Positions 23,092 to 32,292 of a stretch of 64,000 nt of DNA are shown here, piece by piece (the stretch's first letter is position 1; each line of letters opens with the position of its first letter). This DNA comes from Deltaproteobacteria bacterium Ga0077550 (GTDB taxonomy: Bacteria; Myxococcota_A; Polyangia; Nannocystales; Nannocystaceae). The stretch lies in contig LNFB01000242.1 of assembly GCA_001464385.1 (NCBI GenBank), positions 62,001-126,000 of the forward strand. The letters are read 5' to 3'. The position numbers and the translations under genes were made by a program. The notes beneath the pieces were generated by a model, which saw only the letters and a list, made by a program, of their open reading frames with translations, searched no databases and was not told where the DNA came from.

Positions 23092-23553
23092 TCAAGCAAT
23101 TGGTTGGTAGCCGCACACGTCCTCGTAGACCACGCAGCCGGGCGAGGCCATGCACACCGAGAGGTCGGTGATCATCTCGCAGTTGCGGATGCAGCCGCCG
23201 AGCTCGGGGAGCCAGATGCACTGCGACTCGGTCTGGCACGTCGGCTCGTCCGGCAGGTCGGTGCACGTCGGGAGGTCCCCGGTGTCGCTGCCGCTGTCGG
23301 CGGCCGAGCTCGAGCCGTCGTCGGAGGTGACGCCGGTCGGATCGGTGCTCGGCCCCGTACTCGGGTCGGTGGCGCCGGTGCTGGGCTCGGCCGTCGGGTC
23401 CTCGGTCGCGGATGCGCTCGAGTCCGCCGAGGCCGAGCCGCTGGTCGTGCCCGCGCCGGTGTCGTCGGAGTCGTCGCCTGCGGGGCAGCCGGCGATCGAC
23501 GCCACCGCGAGCGCGGCGGGGATGAGCAAGCGAGGTCGAGGCTTCGGGATCAT
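23092..23553 (-). CDS. Small lipoprotein with Asp/Ser/Thr-rich linker
   Basis: About 153 aa. Signal peptide and lipobox (LLIPAALAVASIAGC), a roughly 75-residue Ser/Thr/Asp/Gly/Pro linker, then a short C-terminal Cys-rich domain of about 55 residues with eight cysteines (PTCTDLPDEPTCQTESQCIW, GGCIRNCEM, SVCMASPGCVVYEDVCGY). The domain looks like a small disulfide-knotted module often seen in myxobacterial cell-surface lipoproteins. The start at ATG 23553 (MIPKPRPR) is preferred to the in-frame ATG at 23565 because a GATGCT hexamer lies 7 nt upstream of it. Function unknown. Confidence 0.8.
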   Translation of the reverse strand: MIPKPRPRLLIPAALAVASIAGCPAGDDSDDTGAGTTSGSASADSSASATEDPTAEPSTGATDPSTGPSTDPTGVTSDDGSSSAADSGSDTGDLPTCTDLPDEPTCQTESQCIWLPELGGCIRNCEMITDLSVCMASPGCVVYEDVCGYQPIA

Positions 23554-23623
23554 GGCGAAGAGCATCGCCCGAGTCCGGGGCGGGAGGTGTGGGCCGCGGC
23601 ACGAACGGGGGTCCGCGCCACGT

Positions 23624-25495
23624 TCATCGCAATCCGCGGGGGATCTGTGGCGGGTTCACCACCCGCGTCTCGCCCACCGGCGGTAGGGCGAACGGCTCGA
23701 GCCCGCGGGGCGTGGCGTCGAGGAAGAGCAGGCTCGGATCCTCGAGCGGGACGCGGAATCGAAACAGCACCGACTGCGGGCCTTCGCTGTCGGTGGCGCG
23801 GAGGATCTTCGCCACGAAGATCCCCGCGTCGACGCGATCGCCCGGCTGCAAAGCGTCGCGCGGCGCCCGGAACAGGGCCTCCTGGTAGTCGAGGTGGAAC
23901 GCGGGACCGATCGCGGACAGCTCGATCGTGCGGGCGTCGAGCCGGCGCACGAGGTGGCGGCGCGTGTCCATCACCAGCGCGTGCCACGACTCGGGCACGG
24001 GCCGGCCGACCAGGTCCATCGTCGCGTAGCCGTAGATGCCGGTGACGAGATCGGGCGCGGCGAGGACGAAGACGTGCTTGCCGGTGAGGTCGCGGGCGTG
24101 GACCTCGGGGCTGTCGAAGAAGTCGCGGTGGGCGTCGCGGACCTCGGCCAAGGCGCCGAGCTGCATGCGGGCGAAGATCGCGTCGGACACCAGGTGCTCG
24201 AAGGCCAGCACGAGGGCGACGAGCGTGACCGCGACGGCGCGCCACCGCGGCGCGTGCCGCCGCCACAGGCGAGCTGCGACGACGACGGTCATCGCGAAGA
24301 ACGCCGCGCCCGCGACGCTCGGGATCAGCAGGGCGCGCGTCGCCGGGGGAATCGCGGCCAAGGGCACGAGCCCGACCACGCTGCCCCAGACGAGCACGAT
24401 GATCCCGCGGCGCTCGGTACCCCGCAGGCTGCCGCGGCACAGCAGCCAGGTGATCGCCGACAGGACGACCGTGATGCTCCCCGCCAGCCACGCGTGGCGC
24501 ACCGATCGCACCGGCGGATCGAACTCCACGCCCTCGAACAGCCACGGCGGGATCCCGGTCCAGTCGTAGCGCAGCCACAGGCGCTCGGACTCGCCGCAGA
24601 TCCCGACGAACACCTCGGCGGCCATCCGCGTGACGCGGTTGCCGAGCTCGCCGAAGAACGTGCCCGGATCGCTCATCGGATCGACGTACGTCGTCGCCCC
24701 GTAGACGCCGCAGCCGATCACCACGTAGGCGATCGCGAAGGCGACCGCGGCCGCGACCGCGGGGCCCAGGGCCGCCGCGCGCCGGCCGAGCGATCCGCGG
24801 CCGCAGACCAGCTCCCACGCGGCCACGAGCGGCAACAGGCTGATCGCGTACTCGCCGGCCGCAAACGCCAGCAGCCACAGCCCCGACTCGACCGCGAGCG
24901 CGGCGGCCGGTCGCGGGTCGTCCACGCGACGTCGTCGACGCAGGTGCACCGACAGCGCGAGGAACCCGAACGTCGCCGAGATCATCGCGCAGCGGTTCGC
25001 CAGCCACCCGACCATCCACGACAGCGGCTCGTCGACGGCGAACGCGACCAGGGCGACGAGCGCGAGCGGGCGACCCACGAGCTGCACGAGCACGCGCCCG
25101 ACGACCGCGAGCAGCGCGACCAGCCACAGCAGCGAGTGCACGTGGGGCCACGGCGAGTCCCGCGGCAGGATCGCCATGTCGAACCACACCAGCGCGCTCG
25201 ACAGGGGGCGCAGGTGGGCGAAGCGGAAGTGCGGCACCGTCCACCACGGCAGCGCGCCCTTGTGCGCGAGCGCGGCGGTGGCCTCGGGATCCTCGAGCGC
25301 GAAGAAGTAGAGCCCGAACGGCGACTTGGGCCCGAAGTAGCCGTCGACGTACGCGAGCTGGAAGAGGTCGTCGGCCAGGGGCCCGAGCGACAGCGCCGGC
25401 AGGTAGAAGATCACCGCCGCGATCGCGATCGCGAGCCAGAACCATCGCTCGGCCCGGCGCAGCGCCGTCGGCCGCAGCTGCCGAGCGCCCGTCAC
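23624..25495 (-). CDS. Polytopic membrane protein (glycosyltransferase-like topology), unknown function
   Basis: About 623 aa with 9-11 predicted transmembrane helices across the first about 430 residues (e.g. WFWLAIAIAAVIFYLPALSL, LLWLVALLAVVGRVLVQLVG, AVAAAVAFAIAYVVIGCGVYG, GIIVLVWGSVVGLVPLAAIP, FFAMTVVVAARLW) and a soluble C-terminal domain of about 190 residues. An early loop has the acidic pair in PLADDLFQLAYVDGYFG, where GT-C-fold enzymes keep a catalytic Asp, so a lipid-linked sugar transferase is possible but unproven. The GTG start at 25495 overlaps the stop codon of the UbiA-type gene (GTGA), so the two are coupled. Confidence 0.75.
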   Translation of the reverse strand: MTGARQLRPTALRRAERWFWLAIAIAAVIFYLPALSLGPLADDLFQLAYVDGYFGPKSPFGLYFFALEDPEATAALAHKGALPWWTVPHFRFAHLRPLSSALVWFDMAILPRDSPWPHVHSLLWLVALLAVVGRVLVQLVGRPLALVALVAFAVDEPLSWMVGWLANRCAMISATFGFLALSVHLRRRRRVDDPRPAAALAVESGLWLLAFAAGEYAISLLPLVAAWELVCGRGSLGRRAAALGPAVAAAVAFAIAYVVIGCGVYGATTYVDPMSDPGTFFGELGNRVTRMAAEVFVGICGESERLWLRYDWTGIPPWLFEGVEFDPPVRSVRHAWLAGSITVVLSAITWLLCRGSLRGTERRGIIVLVWGSVVGLVPLAAIPPATRALLIPSVAGAAFFAMTVVVAARLWRRHAPRWRAVAVTLVALVLAFEHLVSDAIFARMQLGALAEVRDAHRDFFDSPEVHARDLTGKHVFVLAAPDLVTGIYGYATMDLVGRPVPESWHALVMDTRRHLVRRLDARTIELSAIGPAFHLDYQEALFRAPRDALQPGDRVDAGIFVAKILRATDSEGPQSVLFRFRVPLEDPSLLFLDATPRGLEPFALPPVGETRVVNPPQIPRGLR

Positions 25496-26322
25496 CCGCC
25501 GCTCCACACCCGGGCGCACGCGAGCACGAAGGTGAGCCCACACAGCGCGCGCATGCGGTTCCACAGCGCGACGGGGCGGTCGACGTCGGCCGGGCGCACC
25601 GCCGCGATCGCGCAGGGCAGCGCGACCCAGATCCCGAAGCACCACCACGCGTGCACGGCCGCGAGCCCGGCGATCCCGCGCACGAGGCCCATGGTCAGCG
25701 TCGGACCCCACACCACCGCGGTCGTGCGGACGCCCCGGGCGCGATCGTCCTCGCGATCGCGCAGCACCTGCACCGACTCGAACACGCCCGAGAACAGCCC
25801 GAGCATCACGAGGAGCGGCAACGCGGCCTCGAGCTGCGCCGGCGGCACGCCGACCATCGGCATGGCCACGCCCCACGCCATCATCGCCAGCACGTCGACG
25901 CCCGGCCGACGCTTCAGCACCACCGAGTAGGCCCAGCACACGCCGCCGCCGAGCCACAGGGGGATCCACAGGCCCGCGCCGTGCCACGCCGCGAGCACCG
26001 CGAGGGCTGCGAGCAGCCCGAGCTGCGCGCGCAGGGCCGCGGGCCGGTGCGCCATCAGGAACGCGGTCTTGTCGTGCTCGCGGCCGGCCGCCGCGAGGTC
26101 GGCGTCGCCATCGACGTAGTCGTTGTTGAGATAGACCAGCAGGTTGAGCAGCAGCCCGAAGACCAGGCGCAGGCCGATCTCGGGCACCGACAGGTGCAGG
26201 GCGATCGCGATCGCGGCCGCGCCGCCGAGGTTCGCCATCTCGAGCCGCCGCAGGCGGTACGAGGCCACGTCGGCGAGGATCTGCAGTTCGGCGCGCAACG
26301 AGACCGGCGGGGATGGTCCCAC
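25492..26322 (-). CDS. UbiA-family prenyltransferase
   Basis: 276 aa integral-membrane prenyltransferase. The first Asp-rich motif is NDYVDGDAD (NDxxDxxxD) and the second is DREDDRARGVRT (DxExDxxxG), the two Mg2+-diphosphate sites of the UbiA superfamily, which transfers polyprenyl chains to aromatic or other acceptors (quinone, haem, chlorophyll and lipid pathways). About seven to eight transmembrane helices follow the expected spacing. The start is uncertain: GTG at 26322 is used because the first ATG would cut off the conserved first helix. It is followed by the coupled polytopic membrane protein and is divergent from the NDH-2-like gene. The acceptor cannot be told from sequence. Confidence 0.85.
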   Translation of the reverse strand: MGPSPPVSLRAELQILADVASYRLRRLEMANLGGAAAIAIALHLSVPEIGLRLVFGLLLNLLVYLNNDYVDGDADLAAAGREHDKTAFLMAHRPAALRAQLGLLAALAVLAAWHGAGLWIPLWLGGGVCWAYSVVLKRRPGVDVLAMMAWGVAMPMVGVPPAQLEAALPLLVMLGLFSGVFESVQVLRDREDDRARGVRTTAVVWGPTLTMGLVRGIAGLAAVHAWWCFGIWVALPCAIAAVRPADVDRPVALWNRMRALCGLTFVLACARVWSGG

Positions 26323-26363
26323 GAAAGGCGGGTCCGCCGCCCGGGAAAAAAGTCCTGCCCGGC

Positions 26364-26390
26364 TGTCACGCGGGACGGGCCCGTCCGGTC
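26364..26390 (+). promoter_or_regulatory. Candidate ECF41-dependent promoter
   Basis: TGTCAC (26364-26369) matches the TGTCACA -35 described for ECF41 sigma factors. Downstream are CGTC at 26382-26385 (spacing shorter than usual) and CGGTC at 26386-26390 (spacing about right but one extra base), so the -10 assignment is uncertain. It precedes the flavoprotein-ECF41 operon, as expected for an autoregulated ECF41 locus. Confidence 0.35.
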
Positions 26391-26412
26391 GGGGGTTCGA
26401 AGGACGAACCCC

Positions 26413-27606
26413 ATGACCCCCCTTCGCGACGTCGTGATCCTCGGAGGTGGCTATGCCGGACTCGGCTGTGCCCTGCGCCTGTCGGCCCTCGCCCCGGACC
26501 TCCACATCACCCTCGTGGACGCCCAGGACGTCCTGTGCGAGCGGATCCGGCTGCACCAGGTGGTGGTGGGCCACGTGCCGCCGCGCCTGCCGTACGCCGA
26601 GCTGGTCGAGGGGACCGGCGTCGCGTTCGTGCAGGCCCGCGTGCTCGCGATCGACGCGCAGGCCCGGCGCGTGGGCACCTCGGTGGGCGAGCTCGCCTAC
26701 GATCGGCTCGTCGTGGCGCTCGGCTCGGACATCGTGCCCGAGCTCCCGGGTGCGGCGCACTACGCAGACACCGTCGGCTCGGCAGGCGCCGCCGCGCGGC
26801 TGCGCGATCGCATCGCGGTGCTCGCGGCCGGATCGCGCGTGGTCGTGGTCGGTGGCGGCCTGACCGGCATCGAGCTCGCCGCCGAGCTCGCCGATGCGCG
26901 CGGTGACCTGCGCGTGCACCTGGTCGATCGCGGCGCGCTCGGGGCGGGGATGCTGCATCCGAGCGCGACCGCCAAGCTGCGGCGGAGCCTGGCGCGCCTC
27001 GGCGTCACGGTGCACGAGCGCTTCGACGCGACCGCGGTGGAGCCGACGCGGCTGGTGGGCGCGACGACGTCGTTGGACCTCGACGTCTGCGTGTGGACGA
27101 CGGGCTTCGCCGCGAGCAGCGTCGCGGCGCGCTCGGGCCTCCCGGTCGGCCGCGCGGGCCGGCTCGCGGTCGATGCCACGCTGCGATCGATCGCCCACCC
27201 GGAGATCTACGGCATCGGGGACGCGGCCGAGCCGGTCGTCGACGTCGGCGCGCCAGCGCTGATGTCGTGCCGATTGGGGCTGCCGGCGGGCTCGCACGCC
27301 GCGGCGTCCCTCGTCGCCGAGGTCGCCGGATCGACGCCGCGACCCTGGCAGGTCCGCGACGTCCTGCGCTGCATCAGCCTCGGGCGCGACGACGGCCTCG
27401 TGCAGTTCCACCGCGCCGATGGTCGTCCGCGGGCGTGGAGCCTGTCGGGCGCGCCCGCGGCGTGGCTGAAGGAACGGATCTGTCGCGCCACGATCTGGGT
27501 GCTGCGTCGCCGCGCCGACGCAGCGCGCCGTCGTCCGCGACGCCTGAGCGCGGGGCCGGCTGTCGGCGTACCCTCGGTCGCGGCGGTGCGGACATGGGAG
27601 CAATAG
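26413..27606 (+). CDS. NDH-2-like FAD/NAD(P)-dependent oxidoreductase
   Basis: 397 aa. FAD-binding motif GGGYAGLG (11-18) at the N-terminus, NAD(P)-binding motif VVVVGGGLTGIELA near 145-158, and the second FAD motif IYGIGDAAEP. It resembles type II NADH:quinone dehydrogenases, with a basic C-terminal helix (WLKERICRATIWVLRRRADAAR) that could bind membrane. The ATG at 26413 starts directly in the Rossmann fold. Its last 13 nt overlap the start of the ECF41 sigma gene. ECF41 factors are typically linked to genes for carboxymuconolactone decarboxylases, oxidoreductases or epimerases, so this oxidoreductase is the expected partner and probable target of the sigma factor. Confidence 0.88.
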   Translation: MTPLRDVVILGGGYAGLGCALRLSALAPDLHITLVDAQDVLCERIRLHQVVVGHVPPRLPYAELVEGTGVAFVQARVLAIDAQARRVGTSVGELAYDRLVVALGSDIVPELPGAAHYADTVGSAGAAARLRDRIAVLAAGSRVVVVGGGLTGIELAAELADARGDLRVHLVDRGALGAGMLHPSATAKLRRSLARLGVTVHERFDATAVEPTRLVGATTSLDLDVCVWTTGFAASSVAARSGLPVGRAGRLAVDATLRSIAHPEIYGIGDAAEPVVDVGAPALMSCRLGLPAGSHAAASLVAEVAGSTPRPWQVRDVLRCISLGRDDGLVQFHRADGRPRAWSLSGAPAAWLKERICRATIWVLRRRADAARRRPRRLSAGPAVGVPSVAAVRTWEQ

Positions 27607-28490
27607 ACGTCGTCACGATCGAGCGCGAGCGACCCCGACTGGTGGCGCTCGCGTATCGCATGCTCGGCAGCGTGGCCGAGGCCGAGGACGTGGTCCAGGA
27701 CGCCCTGGTGCGCTTCGCGGCGCTGGACGCCGCGGAGCTCCGCAACCCTGCGGCGATGCTCACCACCATCGTCACGCGCCTGGCGATCAACGTGCTGGGC
27801 AGCGCGCGGGTGCGGCGGGAAACCTACGAGGGGCCGTGGTTGCCCGAGCCGGTCGCGACGCCGATGGAGCTCGATCCCGGATCGATCTCCATGGCGTTCA
27901 TGGTCCTGCTCGAGTCGCTGAGCCCCAACGAGCGCGCGGCCTTCGTGCTGTCCAAGGTCTTCGACGCCACGCACGAGGAGATCGCGGGGATCCTCGGCAT
28001 CGAGGTGGCCGCCTCGCGACAGCTGGTCCACCGCGCGCGCGCCCACATCGACGCCCGCAAGCCGCGGTTCCGCCCGGCGCCGGAGGTCCACGCGAAGCTG
28101 GTCACCGAGTTCCTCACCGCGTGCAGCCTCGGCGACGTCGGCCGCCTCGGTCGGGTGCTCGCCGCCGACGTCGTCGCGCGGGTCGACCACGGCGGCAAGG
28201 CTCAGGCCGCGCGCCGGCTCCTCGAGGGCGTCGACCACGTCTCGCGCTTCTTGCTGGGGCTGGTCGCGAAGATGGCTGGCGCCGCTGCGAGCATCGAGGT
28301 CGCGGCGATCAACGGTGGGCCCGCGGTGTTGATCGCGGTGGCCGGCGTACTCGTCAGCGTGTTCACCTTCGAGACCGACGGGGATCGGGTCTGCGAGATC
28401 AACATCATCCGCAACCCGGACAAGCTCGCGGGGCTCGCCGCGGCGCGGGGGTTGGCGGTGGAGCCGGGGCGGCAGACTGCGGGGGGGTGA
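27594..28490 (+). CDS. ECF41-family sigma factor with SnoaL-like C-terminal extension
   Basis: 298 aa, about 100 longer than a plain ECF. Region 2 (LVALAYRMLGSVAEAEDVVQDALVRF) and region 4 (LSPNERAAFVLSKVFDATHEEIAGIL) are followed by a SnoaL/NTF2-like domain. The signature ECF41 motifs are visible: WLPEP in the linker, DHGGK for the usual DGGGK, and NPDKL near the end. In this family the C-terminal extension acts as a built-in regulator instead of a separate anti-sigma factor; no anti-sigma gene is present here. The ATG at 27594 lies inside the 3' end of the flavoprotein gene, so translation is coupled. The ligand sensed is unknown. Confidence 0.93.
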   Translation: MGAIDVVTIERERPRLVALAYRMLGSVAEAEDVVQDALVRFAALDAAELRNPAAMLTTIVTRLAINVLGSARVRRETYEGPWLPEPVATPMELDPGSISMAFMVLLESLSPNERAAFVLSKVFDATHEEIAGILGIEVAASRQLVHRARAHIDARKPRFRPAPEVHAKLVTEFLTACSLGDVGRLGRVLAADVVARVDHGGKAQAARRLLEGVDHVSRFLLGLVAKMAGAAASIEVAAINGGPAVLIAVAGVLVSVFTFETDGDRVCEINIIRNPDKLAGLAAARGLAVEPGRQTAGG

Positions 28491-28767
28491 GGATGCGCCA
28501 CCGTTCGGCCGCGGGCGGGCAGTGGCGAAACGCTCGCACCTGTAGCATCGTCGACGGCGACCCGAGATGGCGTGCGTCGTGTATGTGAGGCTCCTCGACG
28601 AGGGCACGACGTGCTGGCGGCCCGTCGATGCCGAACGCCTGACGCCGTGGCGCTGGTTGCAGCCGTGGCGAGGGCGTAGAACGCCGGCGATCGATCCCGC
28701 GGGCAGTCGCGGATCGAGGCCGCAGCCCACACGCGGAGCGCGGTCGGTTGCGACTATGATGCACCGC

Positions 28768-29460
28768 ATGGGTCGCACCGCGTCGCGCTTCGCCGCTCCA
28801 CTGCTCGCCTGTGCGCTCGGCGGATGCGCTCCACCGAGCGCCCCGCCCACCGCCGCGCCGCCGGTCGAGCCCACCGCGCCGGTCGAGCCCACCGCGCCGG
28901 TCGAGCCCACTGCGCCGGCCGAGCCCACCGCGCCGGCGATCGCCGAGGCGCCCGAGCCCGAGGTGCCGCCGCCCGGCTTCACGCCGATCCCCGCGAAGCG
29001 CAAGGCCGGCTTCCCCGGCGTCGCGTTCACGGAGGTGCGCGCGTTCGCCTTCGACCTGCGCGTCGCCGAGCGATCGGTCTGTGGCGTGCCGCTCGACGCC
29101 GACGGCACGCTGTGCGAGACGGTCGAGCGCCCCGGCGTCGCGCTCACCGAGGCGCAGACCAAGCTCCTGCTCGGCATGCTCGCGAAGCAGAGCACGTGGG
29201 GCTCGGGCTCGTCGTGCTTCCTGCCCCACCACGGCTTCGTCTTCTACGACGGGGCCACGCCCGTCGCCCAGCTCTCGATCTGCTTCATGTGCGAGATGAT
29301 GGTCGCGGCGCCGTCGATCCCGAAGGCCAAGCGGCTGGGCGCCGACGACACGTATGGGCTCAACCCGAAGTCCACCGCGCAGCTGCGGGGGCTGTGTCGC
29401 GACCTCGGGCTGCCGATGTGCGACGCGACGAACCCGGCCGAGTTCGCGCCGCCGGAGTGA
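28768..29460 (+). CDS. Lipoprotein with VEPTAP repeats
   Basis: About 230 aa. Signal and lipobox MGRTASRFAAPLLACALGGC (Cys20), then a proline-rich linker of four VEPTAP-type repeats, then a compact C-terminal domain with paired cysteines (SVCGVPLD, TLCETVE, SSCFLPHH, SICFMCEMM, GLCRDLGLPMC). The domain begins with TPIPAKRKAGFPGVAFTEVR; I do not recognise a family. Start choice: ATGs at 28756 and 28759 also exist, but the hexamer TATGAT (28755-28760) spans them and makes a good -10 located 7 nt before the ATG at 28768, so the shorter protein is preferred. It ends 4 nt from the convergent kinase gene. Confidence 0.8.
   Translation: MGRTASRFAAPLLACALGGCAPPSAPPTAAPPVEPTAPVEPTAPVEPTAPAEPTAPAIAEAPEPEVPPPGFTPIPAKRKAGFPGVAFTEVRAFAFDLRVAERSVCGVPLDADGTLCETVERPGVALTEAQTKLLLGMLAKQSTWGSGSSCFLPHHGFVFYDGATPVAQLSICFMCEMMVAAPSIPKAKRLGADDTYGLNPKSTAQLRGLCRDLGLPMCDATNPAEFAPPE
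28864..28935 (+). repeat. Four tandem 18-nt repeats in coding DNA
   Basis: The unit GTCGAGCCCACCGCGCCG occurs four times in a row with two substitutions, encoding VEPTAP x3 and AEPTAP. The copies lie in the linker of the lipoprotein, a site where repeat number can vary without harming folded domains. Confidence 0.85.
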
Positions 29461-29464
29461 TCCG

Positions 29465-32260
29465 CTACTCCTCCGCCGCGAGCGCGACCCGCCGCGCCAC
29501 CTCCGCCAGCACCTCGCGCCCACGCGCCGCACGCTCGTGCTCCTCGCCGAGCGCGGCGGCCTCGATGCGCACGGCATCGACCGCGTAGCGCTCGGCGGGC
29601 TCGAGCTCGCCCAGCTCGAGGTGACATTCGGCGAGGCTGCGGTAGAGCATGCCGACGTCCGGGTGATCGGCGCCCTGCGAGGCGAGACGGATCGGGACGG
29701 CCCGCTCGAAGCGGGCGATCGCGCCGCGCATGTCGTGCACCTGCATGGCGAGGGTGCCGAGGTTGTTCAGCAGGTCGGCGACCAGCGGGTGCTCGCTACC
29801 GTAGACCGCCACGGCGATCGCCAGCGCGCGCTCGTTCGCGGCGCGGGCCCGATCGACCTCGCCGAGCTCCTCGTACACCACCGCGAGCAGGCCGAGCGAG
29901 CTCGCGATGTCGGCGTGATCGGGGCCGAGGATCCGCTCGCGCAGCGCGAGGTTGGCCTCGAGGGTCGCGCGCGCGCCGACGTAGTCGCGGCTCGCCACCT
30001 GCAGGCTGCCGAGGTTGTGCATCGTCCCCGCGACGTTGGCGTGATCGGGGCCGAGCGCGGCGGCGTAGACATCGGCGGCGCTCCGGGTGAGCCGCAGCGC
30101 CGCGTCGGTGTCCCCGCGGCGCTGCGCGACCGTGGCCAGTCCCACCAGCGCGTTGCCGGTCGTCGGGTGGTGCGCGCCGAGCAGCTCGAGCGCGAGCGCG
30201 TGCGATCGCTCGAACTCCGCGCCCGCGACGTCGAGGTCGCCGGTGCGCAGGGCGAGGAAGCCCAGCTCGAGGTGGACCTCGAGCGCGGCGCGATCGTTCC
30301 GTTGCTCCTCGATGATCGCGGCGGCGGCCTCGAGCCGCGCCTTGGTCTCCGGGAGGTCGTTCTGGACCATGTGGGCGTCGGCGAGCGCGAGCTGCAGCGT
30401 GATCTCGCGGTGGGGATCGGTCGCGCGCGTGGCGAGCAGCGCACGGGCGTGCCGCTCCCAGGCCAGGGCGGCCGGGAGGTCGCGGCCGAAGGCACCGCGT
30501 GCCCCGACCAAGGTGGTCGCGGCGTCGATCGCCACCTCGCGGTGCGAGGCCGCGAGCGCGGTGAAGAACGCCCGCTCGAGCGACGCGACCGCGGGGTCCA
30601 TGCTGCCGAGCGCGACGAGGAGGTTCCCCTGCGCGAGCAACACCTCGGCCAGCACCGGCGAGTAGTCGATCGCCTCGGCGCGCGCGACCAGGGCGGCGAG
30701 GTCGTCGGCGCTCCCGTCGAAGTCGCCCGCGGTGCGGCGGGCCTCGATCACGCCGAGCTCGCGACGCACCGTGTCGACGGTGTCGGCGAGCTCGCGGTCG
30801 CCGGGCGGATCGACGTCCGAGCGCAGCGCCGCTGGATCGGCGCACGGCGCCGCAGGGGGCAGCCGCTCGACCGCGTCGATCGACCGGCTGCGGCGCGCGA
30901 GGTCGACGCGCCCGATGGTCTCGATCGTCGCGCCCAGGGCGTCGAGCCGGCGATCCAGGCACCGCTCGGCGCGATCGAGCAGCGCGCCGTCCCAGCGCGT
31001 CCGCGCGGCGCAGACCTCGAGGAAGGCGGCGGCCCAGCCCTGCGACCAGGTGTCGACGCCGCTGGCGATGCGCGCCTCGAGGTCGTCGGCGCCGGCGGCC
31101 TGCGCCCGGGCGAGCGCGTCGTGGATCTGCGCGCGGGCGGCGTCGTTCCACACCCGCGCGATGGCGTCGGCCGGGTCGCACGCGGGCGTCGCGGGGGGCC
31201 GAGCCGCCCACGCCAGGAGGCCGACCGCGCCGAGGCCACCCGCGCCCCAGGCGAGCGTGCGCCGCCGCGATCGCCCCGCGGCGCGCTCGATCGCGGCGAG
31301 CAGCGCGTGCATCGACGCGAACCGGCGCCGTGGATCGACGTCGAGCCCACGCACGAGCGCGCGCAGGACGTCGGCCGGCACGCCGCGCATGTGCTCGGGC
31401 CGGCGCATCCGGCCGAGCTCGAGGTTCGCGACCAGCTCGCCGAGGGTCGTGCCGGCGAAGGGGCGGTGGCCCCACAGCGCCTCGAACAGCGCGACGCAGA
31501 ACGCGAACTGATCGCTGCGCTCGCTGGCCGGGATCCCCGCGAACAGCTCCGGAGCCATGTACGCAGGCGTGCCGCTGATCGAGTCGGTCTGCTGCGCCGC
31601 GACGATCGCGTCGGCGTTCGCCATCGGGCCGACAGGCGTGGTCGGTCCGACGGGTGTGTCGAGGCTGGTCTCGGCGAGTGCGAGGCCGAAGTCCATCACC
31701 GCGACGTGCCCGTCGTCGGTGATCATCGCGTTGTCGGGCTTGAAGTCGCGGTGGACGAGTCCCTCGGCGTGCACCGCCGCCAGCCCGCGCCCCGCGGCGA
31801 GGTAGCGATGCACGATCTCGCGCCACGGAGGATTCCGATGCTCGACCCAGTGCCGCAGCGTGAGGCCGTGGATGAACTGCATCGCGACGTACACCACGGG
31901 GTCGCCAGCGACCGTGTGCTCGTGGACGCCGACCTCGTAGACCGCGACGACGTTGGGGTGGGCGAGCCGGGCCATCGCGCGGGCCTCGGTGACCATGCGG
32001 CGCGCCGCCGCGGGGCCGGTGCGACGACCGTCGAGGAGCTTGATCGCGAGGCGTCGATCGAGCTCGGGATCGTACGCGGCATAGACCGTGCCCATCGAGC
32101 CGGAGCCGACCCGCTCGAGGAGGTGGAACCGCGACACCGTGCGCGTGCTCGGGGCCCCGCCGAAGAGGCGCGCCCGCGCGGTCTCGCGGGCGACGTCGCG
32201 CTCGAGGGACGCGACGAGCTGGAGGTCACCCAGGCCGGCGTCGTCGCCCTCGGTGCCCAT
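29465..32260 (-). CDS. Membrane-anchored Ser/Thr protein kinase with TPR region
   Basis: 931 aa. The kinase domain (about 45-310) has the glycine loop GSGSMG (52-57), Lys74 in AIKLLD, HRDFKPDN (170-177) and DFG (190-192), so it should be active. A single transmembrane helix (LGAVGLLAWAA) near 345 is followed by a large C-terminal region of tetratricopeptide repeats (e.g. DYVGARATLEANLALRERILG, DIASSLGLLAVVYEELGEVDRA) ending in a TPR array. This kinase-TM-TPR layout is very common in Myxococcota, where the TPR part senses or binds partners outside the membrane. It is downstream of the sulfotransferase and a lipoprotein gene in the same direction, with a 32-nt gap. Confidence 0.93.
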   Translation of the reverse strand: MGTEGDDAGLGDLQLVASLERDVARETARARLFGGAPSTRTVSRFHLLERVGSGSMGTVYAAYDPELDRRLAIKLLDGRRTGPAAARRMVTEARAMARLAHPNVVAVYEVGVHEHTVAGDPVVYVAMQFIHGLTLRHWVEHRNPPWREIVHRYLAAGRGLAAVHAEGLVHRDFKPDNAMITDDGHVAVMDFGLALAETSLDTPVGPTTPVGPMANADAIVAAQQTDSISGTPAYMAPELFAGIPASERSDQFAFCVALFEALWGHRPFAGTTLGELVANLELGRMRRPEHMRGVPADVLRALVRGLDVDPRRRFASMHALLAAIERAAGRSRRRTLAWGAGGLGAVGLLAWAARPPATPACDPADAIARVWNDAARAQIHDALARAQAAGADDLEARIASGVDTWSQGWAAAFLEVCAARTRWDGALLDRAERCLDRRLDALGATIETIGRVDLARRSRSIDAVERLPPAAPCADPAALRSDVDPPGDRELADTVDTVRRELGVIEARRTAGDFDGSADDLAALVARAEAIDYSPVLAEVLLAQGNLLVALGSMDPAVASLERAFFTALAASHREVAIDAATTLVGARGAFGRDLPAALAWERHARALLATRATDPHREITLQLALADAHMVQNDLPETKARLEAAAAIIEEQRNDRAALEVHLELGFLALRTGDLDVAGAEFERSHALALELLGAHHPTTGNALVGLATVAQRRGDTDAALRLTRSAADVYAAALGPDHANVAGTMHNLGSLQVASRDYVGARATLEANLALRERILGPDHADIASSLGLLAVVYEELGEVDRARAANERALAIAVAVYGSEHPLVADLLNNLGTLAMQVHDMRGAIARFERAVPIRLASQGADHPDVGMLYRSLAECHLELGELEPAERYAVDAVRIEAAALGEEHERAARGREVLAEVARRVALAAEE

Positions 32261-32292
32261 CGCGCGTGGTCCCCCTCGCCCGCGCGCCTGGG

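Noticed and set aside
25492-26322. UbiA-family gene as chlorophyll synthase (BchG) linked to the PpsR/BphP module
   Set aside because: The two motifs define only the superfamily; no other pigment gene is nearby and the locus is 30 kb away, so there is no support for this assignment.
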